Positions 53,584 to 63,260 of a DNA stretch of 64,000 nt are shown in pieces; positions within the stretch are counted from its first letter, which is position 1, and each line of letters opens with the position of its first letter. The notes under the pieces are model-generated. The model searched no databases and was not told where the DNA came from. It saw nothing but the letters and a program-made list of their open reading frames with translations. The translations under genes and the position numbers were made by a program. Source of the DNA: Chondrinema litorale (lineage in GTDB: Bacteria > Bacteroidota > Bacteroidia > Cytophagales > Flammeovirgaceae); assembly GCF_026250525.1 (NCBI RefSeq), contig NZ_CP111043.1, positions 124,001-188,000 on the forward strand, given 5' to 3'.

Positions 53584-54658
53584 TCATTATATCTTTATTG
53601 ATAATATCTGCTAATAATAATGCTGATTTTTTCCAACTAAAGTTTTTGGCATTTTCAATGCCTTTATTTCTTAATTTATTCCTTAATTCAGTATCATTGA
53701 TTAATAATTCTATTTTTTCTTTAATATCATTTGGGTCTTTTGGATTACAGTATAAAACAGAATCTTTCATCACCTCTGGAAGCGAAGATACATTAGAACA
53801 AATTACTGGTAGGCCACAATTTTGAGCTTCTATTGGTGGTATTCCAAAACCTTCATAAAATGAGGGAAACACAAAAAATAATGCATTAAAATATAATTCT
53901 TTCAGTTCTTTATCTGAAACCCTACCAACAAATTTAACCCTATCTTTTTTATTATAATCAATTTTATAAGTCTCATTTTCATAGATTTTATTTGATATAT
54001 CTCCAACTAAAATTAACTCCAAAACATTATCATCAATTTTATTAAAAGCTTCTATTAATCCTTTAAAGTTTTTTTGAGGCTTAATAGATGAAACAGATAA
54101 AATATATTTATTCGTATTGATATTATTCTTTTCAATTGTTTTTAATTTCTCAAAAAATCTTGAAACTCCATTATATATTACCGATACTTTTTCAGTAGAA
54201 ACATCATAAAAACCGCATATTTCATTTTTTGAAAACTCACTTACAGTTGCTATATATTTTGCTCTTCTTAAAATTATTGGTATGGCTATTCTATAATAAG
54301 CTCTAAAAAATATAGAATAATTTTTTGGATATCTAACAAAGCTAATATCATGAATAACAGCAATCTGTCTTGATAATAATATTGGAGCAGTATTACCAAA
54401 ATTAATTAAAAATGCATTGTTTTTCTTAATCCATATTGGTAATTCAATTTGCTCCCATATCACACCACTAAAACACCCTACTTCTATAATATTGCAATTA
54501 AACTCTGAGTTAGCCTCATCCAATCTTGATGAGGCTTTAGGCATTAAAATCCTAATATCTGAATATATTTTAAGTAACTCTTTGGTTAATTCTATAGCAA
54601 ACCTTTGTACACCTGTTAATGGTTGACTTAAAAATCTACCATTGATAGCAACTTTCAT
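53573..54658 (-). CDS. glycosyltransferase family 4
   Basis: A 361-residue GT-B enzyme: MKVAINGRFLSQPLTGVQRF at the N-terminus (mannosyltransferase-type opening), ISSIKPQKNFKGLIEAF in the middle and FPSFYEGFGIPPIEAQNCGL then PVICSNVSSLPEV at the donor site. Likely mannosyl- or related transferase of the repeat unit. Starts at the base next to the end of the Wzy-like gene (54659) and overlaps the ligase-like gene by 11 bp. Confidence 0.93.
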   Translation of the reverse strand: MKVAINGRFLSQPLTGVQRFAIELTKELLKIYSDIRILMPKASSRLDEANSEFNCNIIEVGCFSGVIWEQIELPIWIKKNNAFLINFGNTAPILLSRQIAVIHDISFVRYPKNYSIFFRAYYRIAIPIILRRAKYIATVSEFSKNEICGFYDVSTEKVSVIYNGVSRFFEKLKTIEKNNINTNKYILSVSSIKPQKNFKGLIEAFNKIDDNVLELILVGDISNKIYENETYKIDYNKKDRVKFVGRVSDKELKELYFNALFFVFPSFYEGFGIPPIEAQNCGLPVICSNVSSLPEVMKDSVLYCNPKDPNDIKEKIELLINDTELRNKLRNKGIENAKNFSWKKSALLLADIINKDIMNEK

Positions 54659-55939
54659 TTAAATTTTTAAGATTAATTTTTTTTCTGTTTCTAAAAGCAG
54701 CTGATTATAAGCCATACCTAAAAACAACCAAATTGATAAATAAAAAATTTCTGGAACTGATATCATTAATGTTATATACATTACAATTAATGAAAACTTT
54801 AGCCCCCAATTTCTCTCCGATCTTTTTAACTTAAAAATGGGATAGAAAAACACAAATGTCAAAAAAAGAAAACCTAAATACCCATTATTAACTAAAATAC
54901 AGGAAAAATAATTTGTAGCCCTAATGTAACCAAACCCTATTCCGAATAATTGATTCCATATGGGCATATTTATAAAATATTTTAGATGAATTAAGAAATG
55001 ATCAAAGCGCTGAGTCCCAGAACTATTTTGTAAAGTAATTTTTTCAACTAATGAAATCTCTATAAACTCGACTAGGTATGGAAAAAAAATAATTGTCGAT
55101 ATTATTAATAATAATATTCCGTAAAAATTATATTTATTTGAGATCCCCTTATAATATAATCGACAGACAAAATAAATAAATATTCCAATTACAAATGTGG
55201 TTGAAAAGGTTAAAAATAAGGTAACTATTACAAGGATAGAAAACTTAATTTTTTTTATATGAAAAAAATAAATACCTACTGGTAGTAAACTAAAAACATA
55301 CATTGATGGCTCATTAGTTAAACTTTTAAAACGGAGTAAATGATAACCAAAAATATTCATCCCTTGTGCTGAGCTACCTTTATTTATACCATTCACTACA
55401 ACAGGTAAATCGCCAAAATATCTGTTTGAAATAAAATCTCCACTTTTACCATTACTAAATAAGTAATAGATGAACTCATAACATCCATAAAAAATCATTA
55501 ACAAAACACCAAGAAGAATGTACTTATCATGCTTGGTTGCATCATAAAAAAATAGCACAAATAAGAAAAAAAGTATACATGCGATAAAATATATACTTTG
55601 CGTAAACAAGCTTTTTTTCAAAATAATATTAGAATCTTCACTTATAAAAACAACATCAATTGGCTCAGGAAGAAGATTTAATAAAAAAGATAGAAAGAGT
55701 AATATCTGTGATGCAAAACTATATAATATAAAAAACAAGAAAATTAACACAAACAATAAAAAGTATTGAGATACTTGTTTTTTAGAGAGCAAAAAAACTA
55801 TAGGAAATGATAAAAAAGCAAAAATATATCCTGGTATACTTCCTTTTATAAAAGGAAACATAATATATGATGTAATAAAAATAAATATAAGCCAAATGCT
55901 TAAATAATTTTTTAAATGCCTATTTTCGTATAAGTACAA
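54659..55939 (-). CDS. Wzy-like polysaccharide polymerase
   Basis: A 426-residue protein with about 11 membrane helices and a large periplasmic loop (about residues 170-215). Families of this type share topology more than sequence, so the call rests on gene context between Wzx, glycosyltransferases and Wzz, and on a weak match of GIGFGYIRATNYFSCILVNN to the polymerase RxG-like region. With WaaL-like 52324 it is one of two polymerase/ligase candidates in the cluster. Confidence 0.72.
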   Translation of the reverse strand: MYLYENRHLKNYLSIWLIFIFITSYIMFPFIKGSIPGYIFAFLSFPIVFLLSKKQVSQYFLLFVLIFLFFILYSFASQILLFLSFLLNLLPEPIDVVFISEDSNIILKKSLFTQSIYFIACILFFLFVLFFYDATKHDKYILLGVLLMIFYGCYEFIYYLFSNGKSGDFISNRYFGDLPVVVNGINKGSSAQGMNIFGYHLLRFKSLTNEPSMYVFSLLPVGIYFFHIKKIKFSILVIVTLFLTFSTTFVIGIFIYFVCRLYYKGISNKYNFYGILLLIISTIIFFPYLVEFIEISLVEKITLQNSSGTQRFDHFLIHLKYFINMPIWNQLFGIGFGYIRATNYFSCILVNNGYLGFLFLTFVFFYPIFKLKRSERNWGLKFSLIVMYITLMISVPEIFYLSIWLFLGMAYNQLLLETEKKLILKI

Positions 55940-55972
55940 TTTATTCTATTTAAATATCTCCCTTGTAAAAAA

Positions 55973-56839
55973 TTATTTTTCACCTTCAGACCATATCTTT
56001 TTCCCAGTCTTAAAATATTTATAATAATTAGCAAGATTATTTGATAAAGACTTTCCAAATATTACTCTCACTTTCTCATATATCCTAAGTCTCAACTTCC
56101 AAAAAAATAATTCTTTAGAGAAATTATTAATATTATTAACTTTCCTAGCCAAACTAGTTTCTTTAGCAGCCTCCAATCTCGAATTTAAACTATTACTTAC
56201 TCCACCTATTCTCATACCTACAACTGTAACATTATCTACAAACATAGCATCACGATCAGTCTTTTTAAGTTCCCTTAGAATAAATTCATAATCTCCTGCT
56301 AATTTAAAAGAAGAATTAAAATAACCATATTCTTTAAACAAGCCTATGTGATGAAATGTACCACAATGCATAAAAGTCATGTAGTTTTTGATTTTTGGCT
56401 TACATATACTCCAAGGTTTGCCCTCTATACTTAGAATATTCAGATTCTTTTCAGAAACTATATTTACCTTTCCATATAATAATCGAATTTTTCTTTCTTT
56501 AGCATCCAATAATTCTTGGTATAGTTCATCCAAAACATTCTTATTCCACAAGAAATCATCAGATCCAATAAAACAAATCCATTCACCGCTAGCTTTTTTT
56601 AGTCCTTTATTCCATGCATCATAAATTCCCTCATCGCTTTCAGATATCCAATAATGTAAATTTTTATCGTAAGTTTTGATAATTTCTACAGAACCATCTG
56701 TAGATCCACCATCTATCACAATAACTTCAACTTCAGGATAAGTTTGTTTAATACAGCTTTCTAAACATTGATTCAAATAGGAAGCACTATTATAAACCGC
56801 AATAATTATCGATATCTTTGGCTTACTAGAATTCATCAT
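55973..56839 (-). CDS. glycosyltransferase family 2
   Basis: A 288-residue GT-A enzyme. KISIIIAVYNSASYLNQCLE opens the domain, then VIVIDGGSTDGSVEIIKTY (first Asp pair), ISESDEGIYDAWNKGLKKAS and WICFIGSDDFLW with the DxD-type metal site; MHCGTFHHIGLFKEYG and FKLAGDYEFILRE are acceptor-side segments. Probably inverting. Either of two adjacent methionines can start it. Soluble. Confidence 0.93.
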   Translation of the reverse strand: MMNSSKPKISIIIAVYNSASYLNQCLESCIKQTYPEVEVIVIDGGSTDGSVEIIKTYDKNLHYWISESDEGIYDAWNKGLKKASGEWICFIGSDDFLWNKNVLDELYQELLDAKERKIRLLYGKVNIVSEKNLNILSIEGKPWSICKPKIKNYMTFMHCGTFHHIGLFKEYGYFNSSFKLAGDYEFILRELKKTDRDAMFVDNVTVVGMRIGGVSNSLNSRLEAAKETSLARKVNNINNFSKELFFWKLRLRIYEKVRVIFGKSLSNNLANYYKYFKTGKKIWSEGEK

Positions 56840-56955
56840 ATATAGAAAAGCATTTATTTATAGTAGTAATAAGATTTTTAATTTGACGATTTATATTATA
56901 ATGGAATTGCATCCTTAAAAAATTTACTAGTGTTCAAAACACTTTAATACTTATG

Positions 56956-56988
56956 AGCACTTATCATTAATATTAATAATAAGTGCTT
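56956..56988. other. hairpin across the end of a glycosyltransferase gene
   Basis: Stem AGCACTTAT/ATAAGTGCT (56956-56964, 56979-56987) with a 14-base AT loop. On the plus strand it is followed by TTTTT; on the minus strand, the sense of the cluster, no T-run follows. It may protect or process the mRNA inside the operon. Confidence 0.5.
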
Positions 56989-58109
56989 TTTGAAATATTA
57001 GAATCAATTATTTGCCAAATTGAATTCACATATCGTTCTTTTGAAAATCTTTTGCTAGACAATAGTGCTTCTTCACAGTAAGATTTATAAATATTTTGGG
57101 ATTTAACCATTTCTAACATTAGGGAATGCAACTCTTGATCATCTTCAAATTTATGATACAACAACCCATTAATACCATTATTGATCAATTCAATTGTACC
57201 ACCACTAGAAAACCCAATCACAGGTATTCCCCTAGACATTGCCTCAATAGTTACTCTTCCCATACCTTCAAATTGAGAACACATCAGTAAGACATGAGTA
57301 TTTATATATACACTCTCTACATCAGTAATATACCCTGTAAACTTTACTTTTTCTTTTAAACCATTCAATAAAACATAATTTTCTAAATCATGTAAATATT
57401 TATCATCACCATCTCCAACAATAAATAAATTCGAGTTTTGAAAATTATCGTTAAATCTCTTAAAAGCTTTTAGTGCTACATGTTGCCCTTTAGTAGACAT
57501 TATTTTACCTATTATAGAGAAATTAATCTCTTTTAAATTCTTTTCTATTAAAGGAGATTGCTCTTTTTGACCTACGATCCCATTATAGATTACATCTATA
57601 GGTGCATTTATCCCTTTAAGTACTTCATCTTTTATAGCGTTGGAAATTGCTACTATATGAGATGCATTTTCATAAAAAAACTTTATGATTTTTTTAGGTA
57701 AAAAATGTTTTAACTTATAATCTAACCAACCGAATTCTCTTATATGCCATATATGAGGCTTCTTAAGTAAATAAGCCAAAAAGGCTCCTAAACCAAAGAC
57801 AGAAGAGTTTGAATATATTATATCTATCTTTTTTTTATTAGCAAAGTTTAAAATGTAGGGAAACTTCAAAACATCTAAGAATATTTTACCTGGTAGTTTA
57901 TATTTCTTCTTTTCCCATATCATCCATGGGAAAAAATGAATACATTTAACATCAATATCATTCTTAATCAGTAAATCCCTAAAATCCCCTTTTTCTGCTA
58001 ATAGTACAATTGGAATTACTCCTTTTTTTTTTAAGCCTATTATTAAATCAAACAAGGACCTATTGGCACCATAGAGTGAACCATAATGAGAAATAAATAA
58101 GATTTTCAC
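56973..58109 (-). CDS. glycosyltransferase family 4
   Basis: A 378-residue GT-B enzyme: ISHYGSLYGANRSLFDLIIG at the N-terminus, HIWHIREFGWLDYKLKHFLP in the acceptor domain, GKIMSTKGQHVALKAFKRF and the donor-site motif MCSQFEGMGRVTIEAMSRG, then IPVIGFSSGGTIELI. Cytoplasmic, retaining. The gap of 133 bp to the following GT2 gene is the longest inside this part of the cluster and contains a hairpin. Confidence 0.92.
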   Translation of the reverse strand: MKILFISHYGSLYGANRSLFDLIIGLKKKGVIPIVLLAEKGDFRDLLIKNDIDVKCIHFFPWMIWEKKKYKLPGKIFLDVLKFPYILNFANKKKIDIIYSNSSVFGLGAFLAYLLKKPHIWHIREFGWLDYKLKHFLPKKIIKFFYENASHIVAISNAIKDEVLKGINAPIDVIYNGIVGQKEQSPLIEKNLKEINFSIIGKIMSTKGQHVALKAFKRFNDNFQNSNLFIVGDGDDKYLHDLENYVLLNGLKEKVKFTGYITDVESVYINTHVLLMCSQFEGMGRVTIEAMSRGIPVIGFSSGGTIELINNGINGLLYHKFEDDQELHSLMLEMVKSQNIYKSYCEEALLSSKRFSKERYVNSIWQIIDSNISKSTYY

Positions 58110-58139
58110 TAGATTTATTTTGAAGTTTTAAATCGAAGT

Positions 58140-59300
58140 TTAGCTCAAAATCAAACTTGAAACTTCTTGCCACATCAAATCATTTTTATCTTTTATCACA
58201 CTATTTGCGTTTCTAATAACATTTCTTAAACTCAAATTTTCATCAAATTGAATTAAATCTTGTAAAGATCTTAGCATCTCTAATTCATTTGGCTTATCAT
58301 ATACATAATCTTCCATCCTATAGTCTTCAAATAACATTTTATATTTATGTGACCATCCTATGCCTAAACAAGGTACGTTACTAGAGAAAGCTGAGGCAAT
58401 TGAATGAAACCTAGAACCAACTAAAAACAATGATCCCGCAATTAAATGTTTAATCTCTATTGGATCATCTATTTGTATCAAACTACAATATTCAGCAGAA
58501 ATTAATTCTAATAATTTTTTTGCTAAAACCATATCTCCACTAGTAGAATCATGTACTAATATTTTGATTTGTATATTTTCTTTAACTAAAACATCAGCCA
58601 TCTTCTTTAATAATGGAATATAATTTTCTTTCCATGAAGCATCACCTTTATCAAGCATTCGTTCATTGGGGACTATACAACAATATTTAGGATCAATATT
58701 AGTCTGTATATCTTCATTATTCATCGTCAATGTGATGTCAGGTGCCAATTTCACTTTGTTAGATTTAGTATCTGAAAGTTTATCTAGATACATTTTAGAA
58801 ACCTTATCTCTCGCATAAATTAAATCGGCACTTTTAACTACTTTTAGCATTTCATATTTTATTCCTTGCTTTTCAAAAGAACCAAAAGCTTGAGGAAGAG
58901 TTATATATTTAATTTGATGTTTTTTAGCTTTCTTTAATAAATAGTTAAGGTTTTCAATAGGACTAATACCCCAAAGGTCACCATAAGCAAAACCCGCAAT
59001 ATCAATTATTACATCTATTTCAGAGAATTTTATATCGCCTTTTGTAAAAGACTTTAAGTGATTAATTAAAAAACCAAACTCAAAATATATTTTAAATTTT
59101 TTTTTACTATAACCAACATGAACAATTGGCCTTTTTAATAGCTTTACATCGTCAGCTAAAAGAGGCTCTGGAAGTGGAAGATAATTACTAAACACAATAG
59201 TAACTCCATTTAATCTTTTCCTAATTTCTTTCATTACTGTCATTACCATAAGGTATGCACCTTTATTATGAAATTGTCCTCCTATAATTAAAATATTCAT
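58140..59300 (-). CDS. polysaccharide pyruvyl transferase family protein
   Basis: A 386-residue protein of the PS_pyruv_trans family, which adds a pyruvate ketal from phosphoenolpyruvate to a sugar. NILIIGGQFHNKGAYLMVMT at the start, TLPQAFGSFEKQGIKY near 165, ADLIYARDKVSKMYL near 190 and the signature GSRFHSIASAFSSNVPCLGI, then GWSHKYKMLF. The product would carry acidic pyruvylated sugars. It overlaps neither neighbour but is only 1-2 bp from the nitroreductase gene, so they are likely co-translated. Confidence 0.9.
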   Translation of the reverse strand: MNILIIGGQFHNKGAYLMVMTVMKEIRKRLNGVTIVFSNYLPLPEPLLADDVKLLKRPIVHVGYSKKKFKIYFEFGFLINHLKSFTKGDIKFSEIDVIIDIAGFAYGDLWGISPIENLNYLLKKAKKHQIKYITLPQAFGSFEKQGIKYEMLKVVKSADLIYARDKVSKMYLDKLSDTKSNKVKLAPDITLTMNNEDIQTNIDPKYCCIVPNERMLDKGDASWKENYIPLLKKMADVLVKENIQIKILVHDSTSGDMVLAKKLLELISAEYCSLIQIDDPIEIKHLIAGSLFLVGSRFHSIASAFSSNVPCLGIGWSHKYKMLFEDYRMEDYVYDKPNELEMLRSLQDLIQFDENLSLRNVIRNANSVIKDKNDLMWQEVSSLILS

Positions 59301-59301
59301 A

Positions 59302-60330
59302 TTACTTTATTAGTTTGTTAATTTTCACTACTTCATCCGCTGATCTCTTTTTTGAAAATGGTATCTTACCATTCGGATCAGGATAGCCCACTCCTATCAT
59401 CATAATTACGAACTCAGAAGCCTTCAAATCTAAAACATTTCTAATTTTAGCCTCTCGATCTGGTAGATTAGGCCAATTGATGCATACACTCCCCAATCCT
59501 AAAGTTTCAAGAGCAAATAAAAATGCCATAGCTGCAAGTGAAGCATCTATAACTGGAGCATTTATATCTCTCTCATCAAAATAGCCACTATAATTACCCA
59601 CAATCACTATTACTGTAGGTATATCATATCCGGCAACTCCTCCAGGTATTTGAGATAACTTTTTCACAATAGACTTCTCATTATAAAAGTAGTATTGAAA
59701 AGACTGCCTATTACATGCACTTGGAGACATTTTAGCAATATCATAAGCTTTTTTAATCACATCTTCACTTACTTCTTTATCAATAAAATGCCTTATACTT
59801 CTTCTTCTCAAAGCCATATTCATCAACTGACTATAAGAAATATCTGATTGAGCTCTTTCTGATTCTAAATATGGAATTTCATTTTCAGCAAAACGATTTG
59901 TACTTAATAAAGGCTGGAAAACCGAATAAGCTTTCTTTACCTTTTCAGTATGTTCTACTTTAGAAAAATATTCTTTCAATACCGCTTTTCCCCAAGTAAT
60001 ACTATCTTCATCAAAGGCCGAATTCTTTTCTCCTTCTCTTAGACAATAAACTGTATCATAAATATAATCCTCTGCAAATACGTCTTTTAAAGTAGCATAA
60101 GATAGCCCTTTTTCCAATCGATGAATATTTCGCCTAAAGTTAAATAGATTGTATTTACTCTTTCTATTACTTTTTGTCCCTAAGTAAAGTGCCTCAAACT
60201 TATATCTTAACTTTACATAAGTATCAACCAACCAACATACATACCCAAGACCAATAAAGCTTAAGAAAACAATGATATATTTTTTGATTTTATATAAAAT
60301 TATTTGAAATACTCTTCTTAAAATTTGCAT
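59302..60330 (-). CDS. nitroreductase family protein with N-terminal membrane helix
   Basis: A 342-residue protein. A hydrophobic segment at about 16-35 is followed by a helical region of about 120 residues and a nitroreductase (FMN) domain from about residue 170: ALRRRSIRHFIDKEVSEDVI, AKMSPSACNRQSFQYYF, FALETLGLGSVCINWPNLPD and MIGVGYPDPNGKIPFSKKR. FMN-binding residues look intact. Nitroreductase-fold proteins beside pyruvyl transferases occur in other bacterial polysaccharide clusters; here a role in modifying the glycan is inferred, not known. Confidence 0.88.
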   Translation of the reverse strand: MQILRRVFQIILYKIKKYIIVFLSFIGLGYVCWLVDTYVKLRYKFEALYLGTKSNRKSKYNLFNFRRNIHRLEKGLSYATLKDVFAEDYIYDTVYCLREGEKNSAFDEDSITWGKAVLKEYFSKVEHTEKVKKAYSVFQPLLSTNRFAENEIPYLESERAQSDISYSQLMNMALRRRSIRHFIDKEVSEDVIKKAYDIAKMSPSACNRQSFQYYFYNEKSIVKKLSQIPGGVAGYDIPTVIVIVGNYSGYFDERDINAPVIDASLAAMAFLFALETLGLGSVCINWPNLPDREAKIRNVLDLKASEFVIMMIGVGYPDPNGKIPFSKKRSADEVVKINKLIK

Positions 60331-60341
60331 TGCAAAAAATA

Positions 60342-61634
60342 TTATTTCAGAAATCGGAAGACAAAAAAAGATGAAAATAAAAGTCTTAAAAACTCAAATG
60401 TTTTTTTATCAAAAACTGCAAAAAGTATAACAGCACAAAATAAAGAAATTATACTAGCAATAGCAGCACCTTCTCCCCCCATTGTTGGAATAAGTAAAAA
60501 ATTTAATCCCACATTCGCTATTACTCCAAGTAAATGTCTTAATAATGAAAACTTAGTTAATTTTTCAACAATTAGCCATCTACTTAACACAATAGCTAAA
60601 AAGGACAAAACTAATGTCCAAATATGTATTCTTACTATAGAAACTGCCGGTAAAAATTCTTCTCCAAACGAATAGTAAACTATTTGATTTGCAAATAAAT
60701 AAATACCTAAGCCTAAGAATCCAGCAATTAACATCATCAATAATATTAGTTTCTGCATTTTCAGCTTATAACCTTTTATATCGACTTTTTTACTCTCGAT
60801 AATAGCAGGAAAAAATGTACCTACTAAAAGACCTGGAATAAAAGAGAAAAGCTCTGATATCTTAACTGCAACGCCATAGTACCCACCTTGAATATCATCT
60901 AGCATTTCTACTATCATAATCTGATCAATTTTTACATATAAAATTGCACCTGCAGATGAAATGACCATTGGCCAAGCTTCACTCATGAGTTCTTTAGCTA
61001 AGTCTTTTTTAAACTTCCATTTATTGAGTTTTTCCTTTGCTTTATGTTTATAAAAAAATAATAAGCCTATTACACCAAATACTTCTTCAAAAAAGAAAAT
61101 GAATCCTAATAGAATTAAAGGCCATTCTAATAAAATAAAAAATATAATTAATACAGACCTTATCCCATAACCAATATTGCGAGCAATAACTCTATATTTT
61201 GATTGAACAATTGCGTCAAAATATAATTCAATTACAGTGATAGGAGTTAAAACTACCTTTAAGCCAATTAATAAGCTCAATAAAACCTTTGGCGGGAAAC
61301 TATTATACTCTACATATAAGAAAGCAGCTAATACAACATAACAAATTATTGAGGCAATCAGCCTTATATAAAAGATAGTACCTGCTGTTTCATTATGTTG
61401 GTCTTTATTTTCAACTAAAAACTTTATTGCTACACCATGTAAACCAGCTACTCCAATTGCAGTAACAATTGCAGCATTTGCTAAAGCATAACTTAAAACT
61501 CCAAAAGTTGCAGGCCCTAGAAACCTAGCAAGCCAAATCATCACAAAATAGCCTCCTACCATTCTCAATCCGTAATCGAAAAGTAACCAACCTATGTTTT
61601 GGATATATTTTTTTGAAATAGTAATTGGAAGCAT
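60342..61634 (-). CDS. oligosaccharide flippase Wzx (RfbX/MATE-like)
   Basis: A 430-residue inner-membrane protein with about 12-14 helices; N-terminal NIGWLLFDYGLRMVGGYFVM and RFLGPATFGVLSYALANAAI are typical of Wzx. It exports the undecaprenyl-linked repeat unit made by the enzymes encoded downstream. First gene of the minus-strand cluster, 11 bp before the nitroreductase gene. Its promoter probably lies at 61735-61742. Confidence 0.9.
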   Translation of the reverse strand: MLPITISKKYIQNIGWLLFDYGLRMVGGYFVMIWLARFLGPATFGVLSYALANAAIVTAIGVAGLHGVAIKFLVENKDQHNETAGTIFYIRLIASIICYVVLAAFLYVEYNSFPPKVLLSLLIGLKVVLTPITVIELYFDAIVQSKYRVIARNIGYGIRSVLIIFFILLEWPLILLGFIFFFEEVFGVIGLLFFYKHKAKEKLNKWKFKKDLAKELMSEAWPMVISSAGAILYVKIDQIMIVEMLDDIQGGYYGVAVKISELFSFIPGLLVGTFFPAIIESKKVDIKGYKLKMQKLILLMMLIAGFLGLGIYLFANQIVYYSFGEEFLPAVSIVRIHIWTLVLSFLAIVLSRWLIVEKLTKFSLLRHLLGVIANVGLNFLLIPTMGGEGAAIASIISLFCAVILFAVFDKKTFEFLRLLFSSFFVFRFLK

Positions 61635-61949
61635 TCAGTTGAAAAAGCTAAACCTTATAGTTCTATAAAAAATTTGTTTGTGCTGTGAGACTAACTCTAG
61701 CAAAAAATCCAAACAAGATTTTATTAAAGTCTTGCAAAGCTAACATTATTTTTAAGATAAAAACTACCTAAATATTATTTATATATGTAATGTTTTTGTC
61801 CTATTTAACCTTCTTTTTACCCAATCGTAAAAAACAACTATCAATTTGCTGGTTTTCAGTATATATTTTGCTTATTTCGAATAAAAGATATTATTTGAAC
61901 AATTATTTGATTTTTTGACAAACATTTTTTTTCAACTAAATACTGCAAA
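61635..61949. promoter_or_regulatory. divergent intergenic region between polysaccharide cluster and channel operon
   Basis: 315 bp without a gene. On the minus strand TAGCTTTG (plus-strand 61735-61742) is an exact -7 box, about 100 bp before the wzx start. On the plus strand I found no exact box before the ATG at 61950; the last 60 bp are T-rich. Confidence 0.45.
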
Positions 61950-63203
61950 ATGATTTTAGGTGATTCGTATTTCATAATCGAGGCAGTGGTAATTCTCGTA
62001 ATTATTCTGGCTCAGTTAGGTGTATTTTTTAGCAATAACAACACTATCAGAAAAATTAGAAAAATTTTCCCGGCAGGTCACAAATTGGGGTTTGAATACA
62101 CAAGTTTACACAAAGATGGCACAGGCACTGACGAGGATACAGCTCTAATAGAAGCCAACAAAATTGCGCTAATCAAAAAAGATAATTCATATAGCAAAAC
62201 TTTTATTGAAATAGTTGAAGCGACAAACAACTATATAATTAGAAACAAAGGGGCGGCTAACATTACCGATGTACAAGATCTTGCCGAAAGAAAATCTAAA
62301 ACTTTGGAAGATAGCATCGATACATCTATTGCGTTTCCGCTATACTTAGGTCTATTAGGTACATTTACTGGTGTAATTATCGGTCTTATTAAAATTGCTA
62401 GTATGGGTGTCAGCGACTCAGCCATACAATCTTTTATAGGTGGTGTATTAATAGGTATGATAGCCTCTGCTTTCGGACTATTTTTAACTGTAAGAAGTAA
62501 TTACATATATAAAGAGGCTAAAAAAGATCGTGATAATGATCTTTATGAATACCTCAACTTTATTAGAATTAACCTTATATCAAGATCGTACAAAGCAATG
62601 CCGGTTGATATGAAGAAAATTCAATATCAACTTTCTGCTTTTACAGATGAGTTTACCAGCTACCAACATAATTTAAGTACTTCTTTAGGTAATACGCTTA
62701 AGCGATTTGAAGAATTACAAGAAGTGATGGAAGGTATTAAAGGTCTCGAGCCAGGTTTAAAACACATTGCCCAATCTATAAGAGACAATAACGATTTGGT
62801 AGTAAAACAATCTGAGACGATTGGTAACATTACCAGAAGAACTGCCAGCATGACTCAAGAAATTGATGATCACTTAATTAGAGTAGATGGAAAAATTCAA
62901 CAACTTGCTGTAAGTGAAAATGGTGCTTCAACAGATATTTACGAAGAAAGTAAAACTGTAAATAAAGCGATACTTGCCAGATTAGAAGAAACAGAATCTT
63001 CTAACAAACAAATCGCGGCACAAATCGGAAACCTTTATTCTTTCTTACAAAAATCGTTAGACGGTTCTGAGTCAAGTAGTGGAAGTTTTCTTAACTCTTT
63101 CACATTCCGCCTATTTACCTTTTTAGGTACTATTCTCTTTATTTTAGGAATCACTATTGGCATTTGGTATCTCAGCAATGAGATTATCCCACTTTATATG
63201 TAA
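61950..63203 (+). CDS. MotA/TolQ/ExbB-like proton-channel protein with long coiled coil (ZorA-like)
   Basis: A 417-residue membrane protein. Helices at about 7-27, 128-149, 162-181 and 386-407. The second carries the ExbB/TolQ/MotA signature GLLGTFTGVIIGL (134-146), followed by GGVLIGMIASAFGLFLTVRS. Between helices 3 and 4 is a long, mostly helical region (about 205-365) with heptad patterns (KIQYQLSAFTDEFTSYQHNL). It pairs with the MotB/OmpA-like gene 57 bp downstream, as in ZorA-ZorB of Zorya defence. ZorA normally ends in its cytoplasmic tail; the extra C-terminal helix here is a difference. Alternatives: a TolQ-TolR- or MotAB-like unit with other cargo. Confidence 0.85.
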   Translation: MILGDSYFIIEAVVILVIILAQLGVFFSNNNTIRKIRKIFPAGHKLGFEYTSLHKDGTGTDEDTALIEANKIALIKKDNSYSKTFIEIVEATNNYIIRNKGAANITDVQDLAERKSKTLEDSIDTSIAFPLYLGLLGTFTGVIIGLIKIASMGVSDSAIQSFIGGVLIGMIASAFGLFLTVRSNYIYKEAKKDRDNDLYEYLNFIRINLISRSYKAMPVDMKKIQYQLSAFTDEFTSYQHNLSTSLGNTLKRFEELQEVMEGIKGLEPGLKHIAQSIRDNNDLVVKQSETIGNITRRTASMTQEIDDHLIRVDGKIQQLAVSENGASTDIYEESKTVNKAILARLEETESSNKQIAAQIGNLYSFLQKSLDGSESSSGSFLNSFTFRLFTFLGTILFILGITIGIWYLSNEIIPLYM

Positions 63204-63260
63204 GAAATTGATTAAAAAATCGAGTTTATTAATTTCCATGAATCTCAAAACATCACTGTT

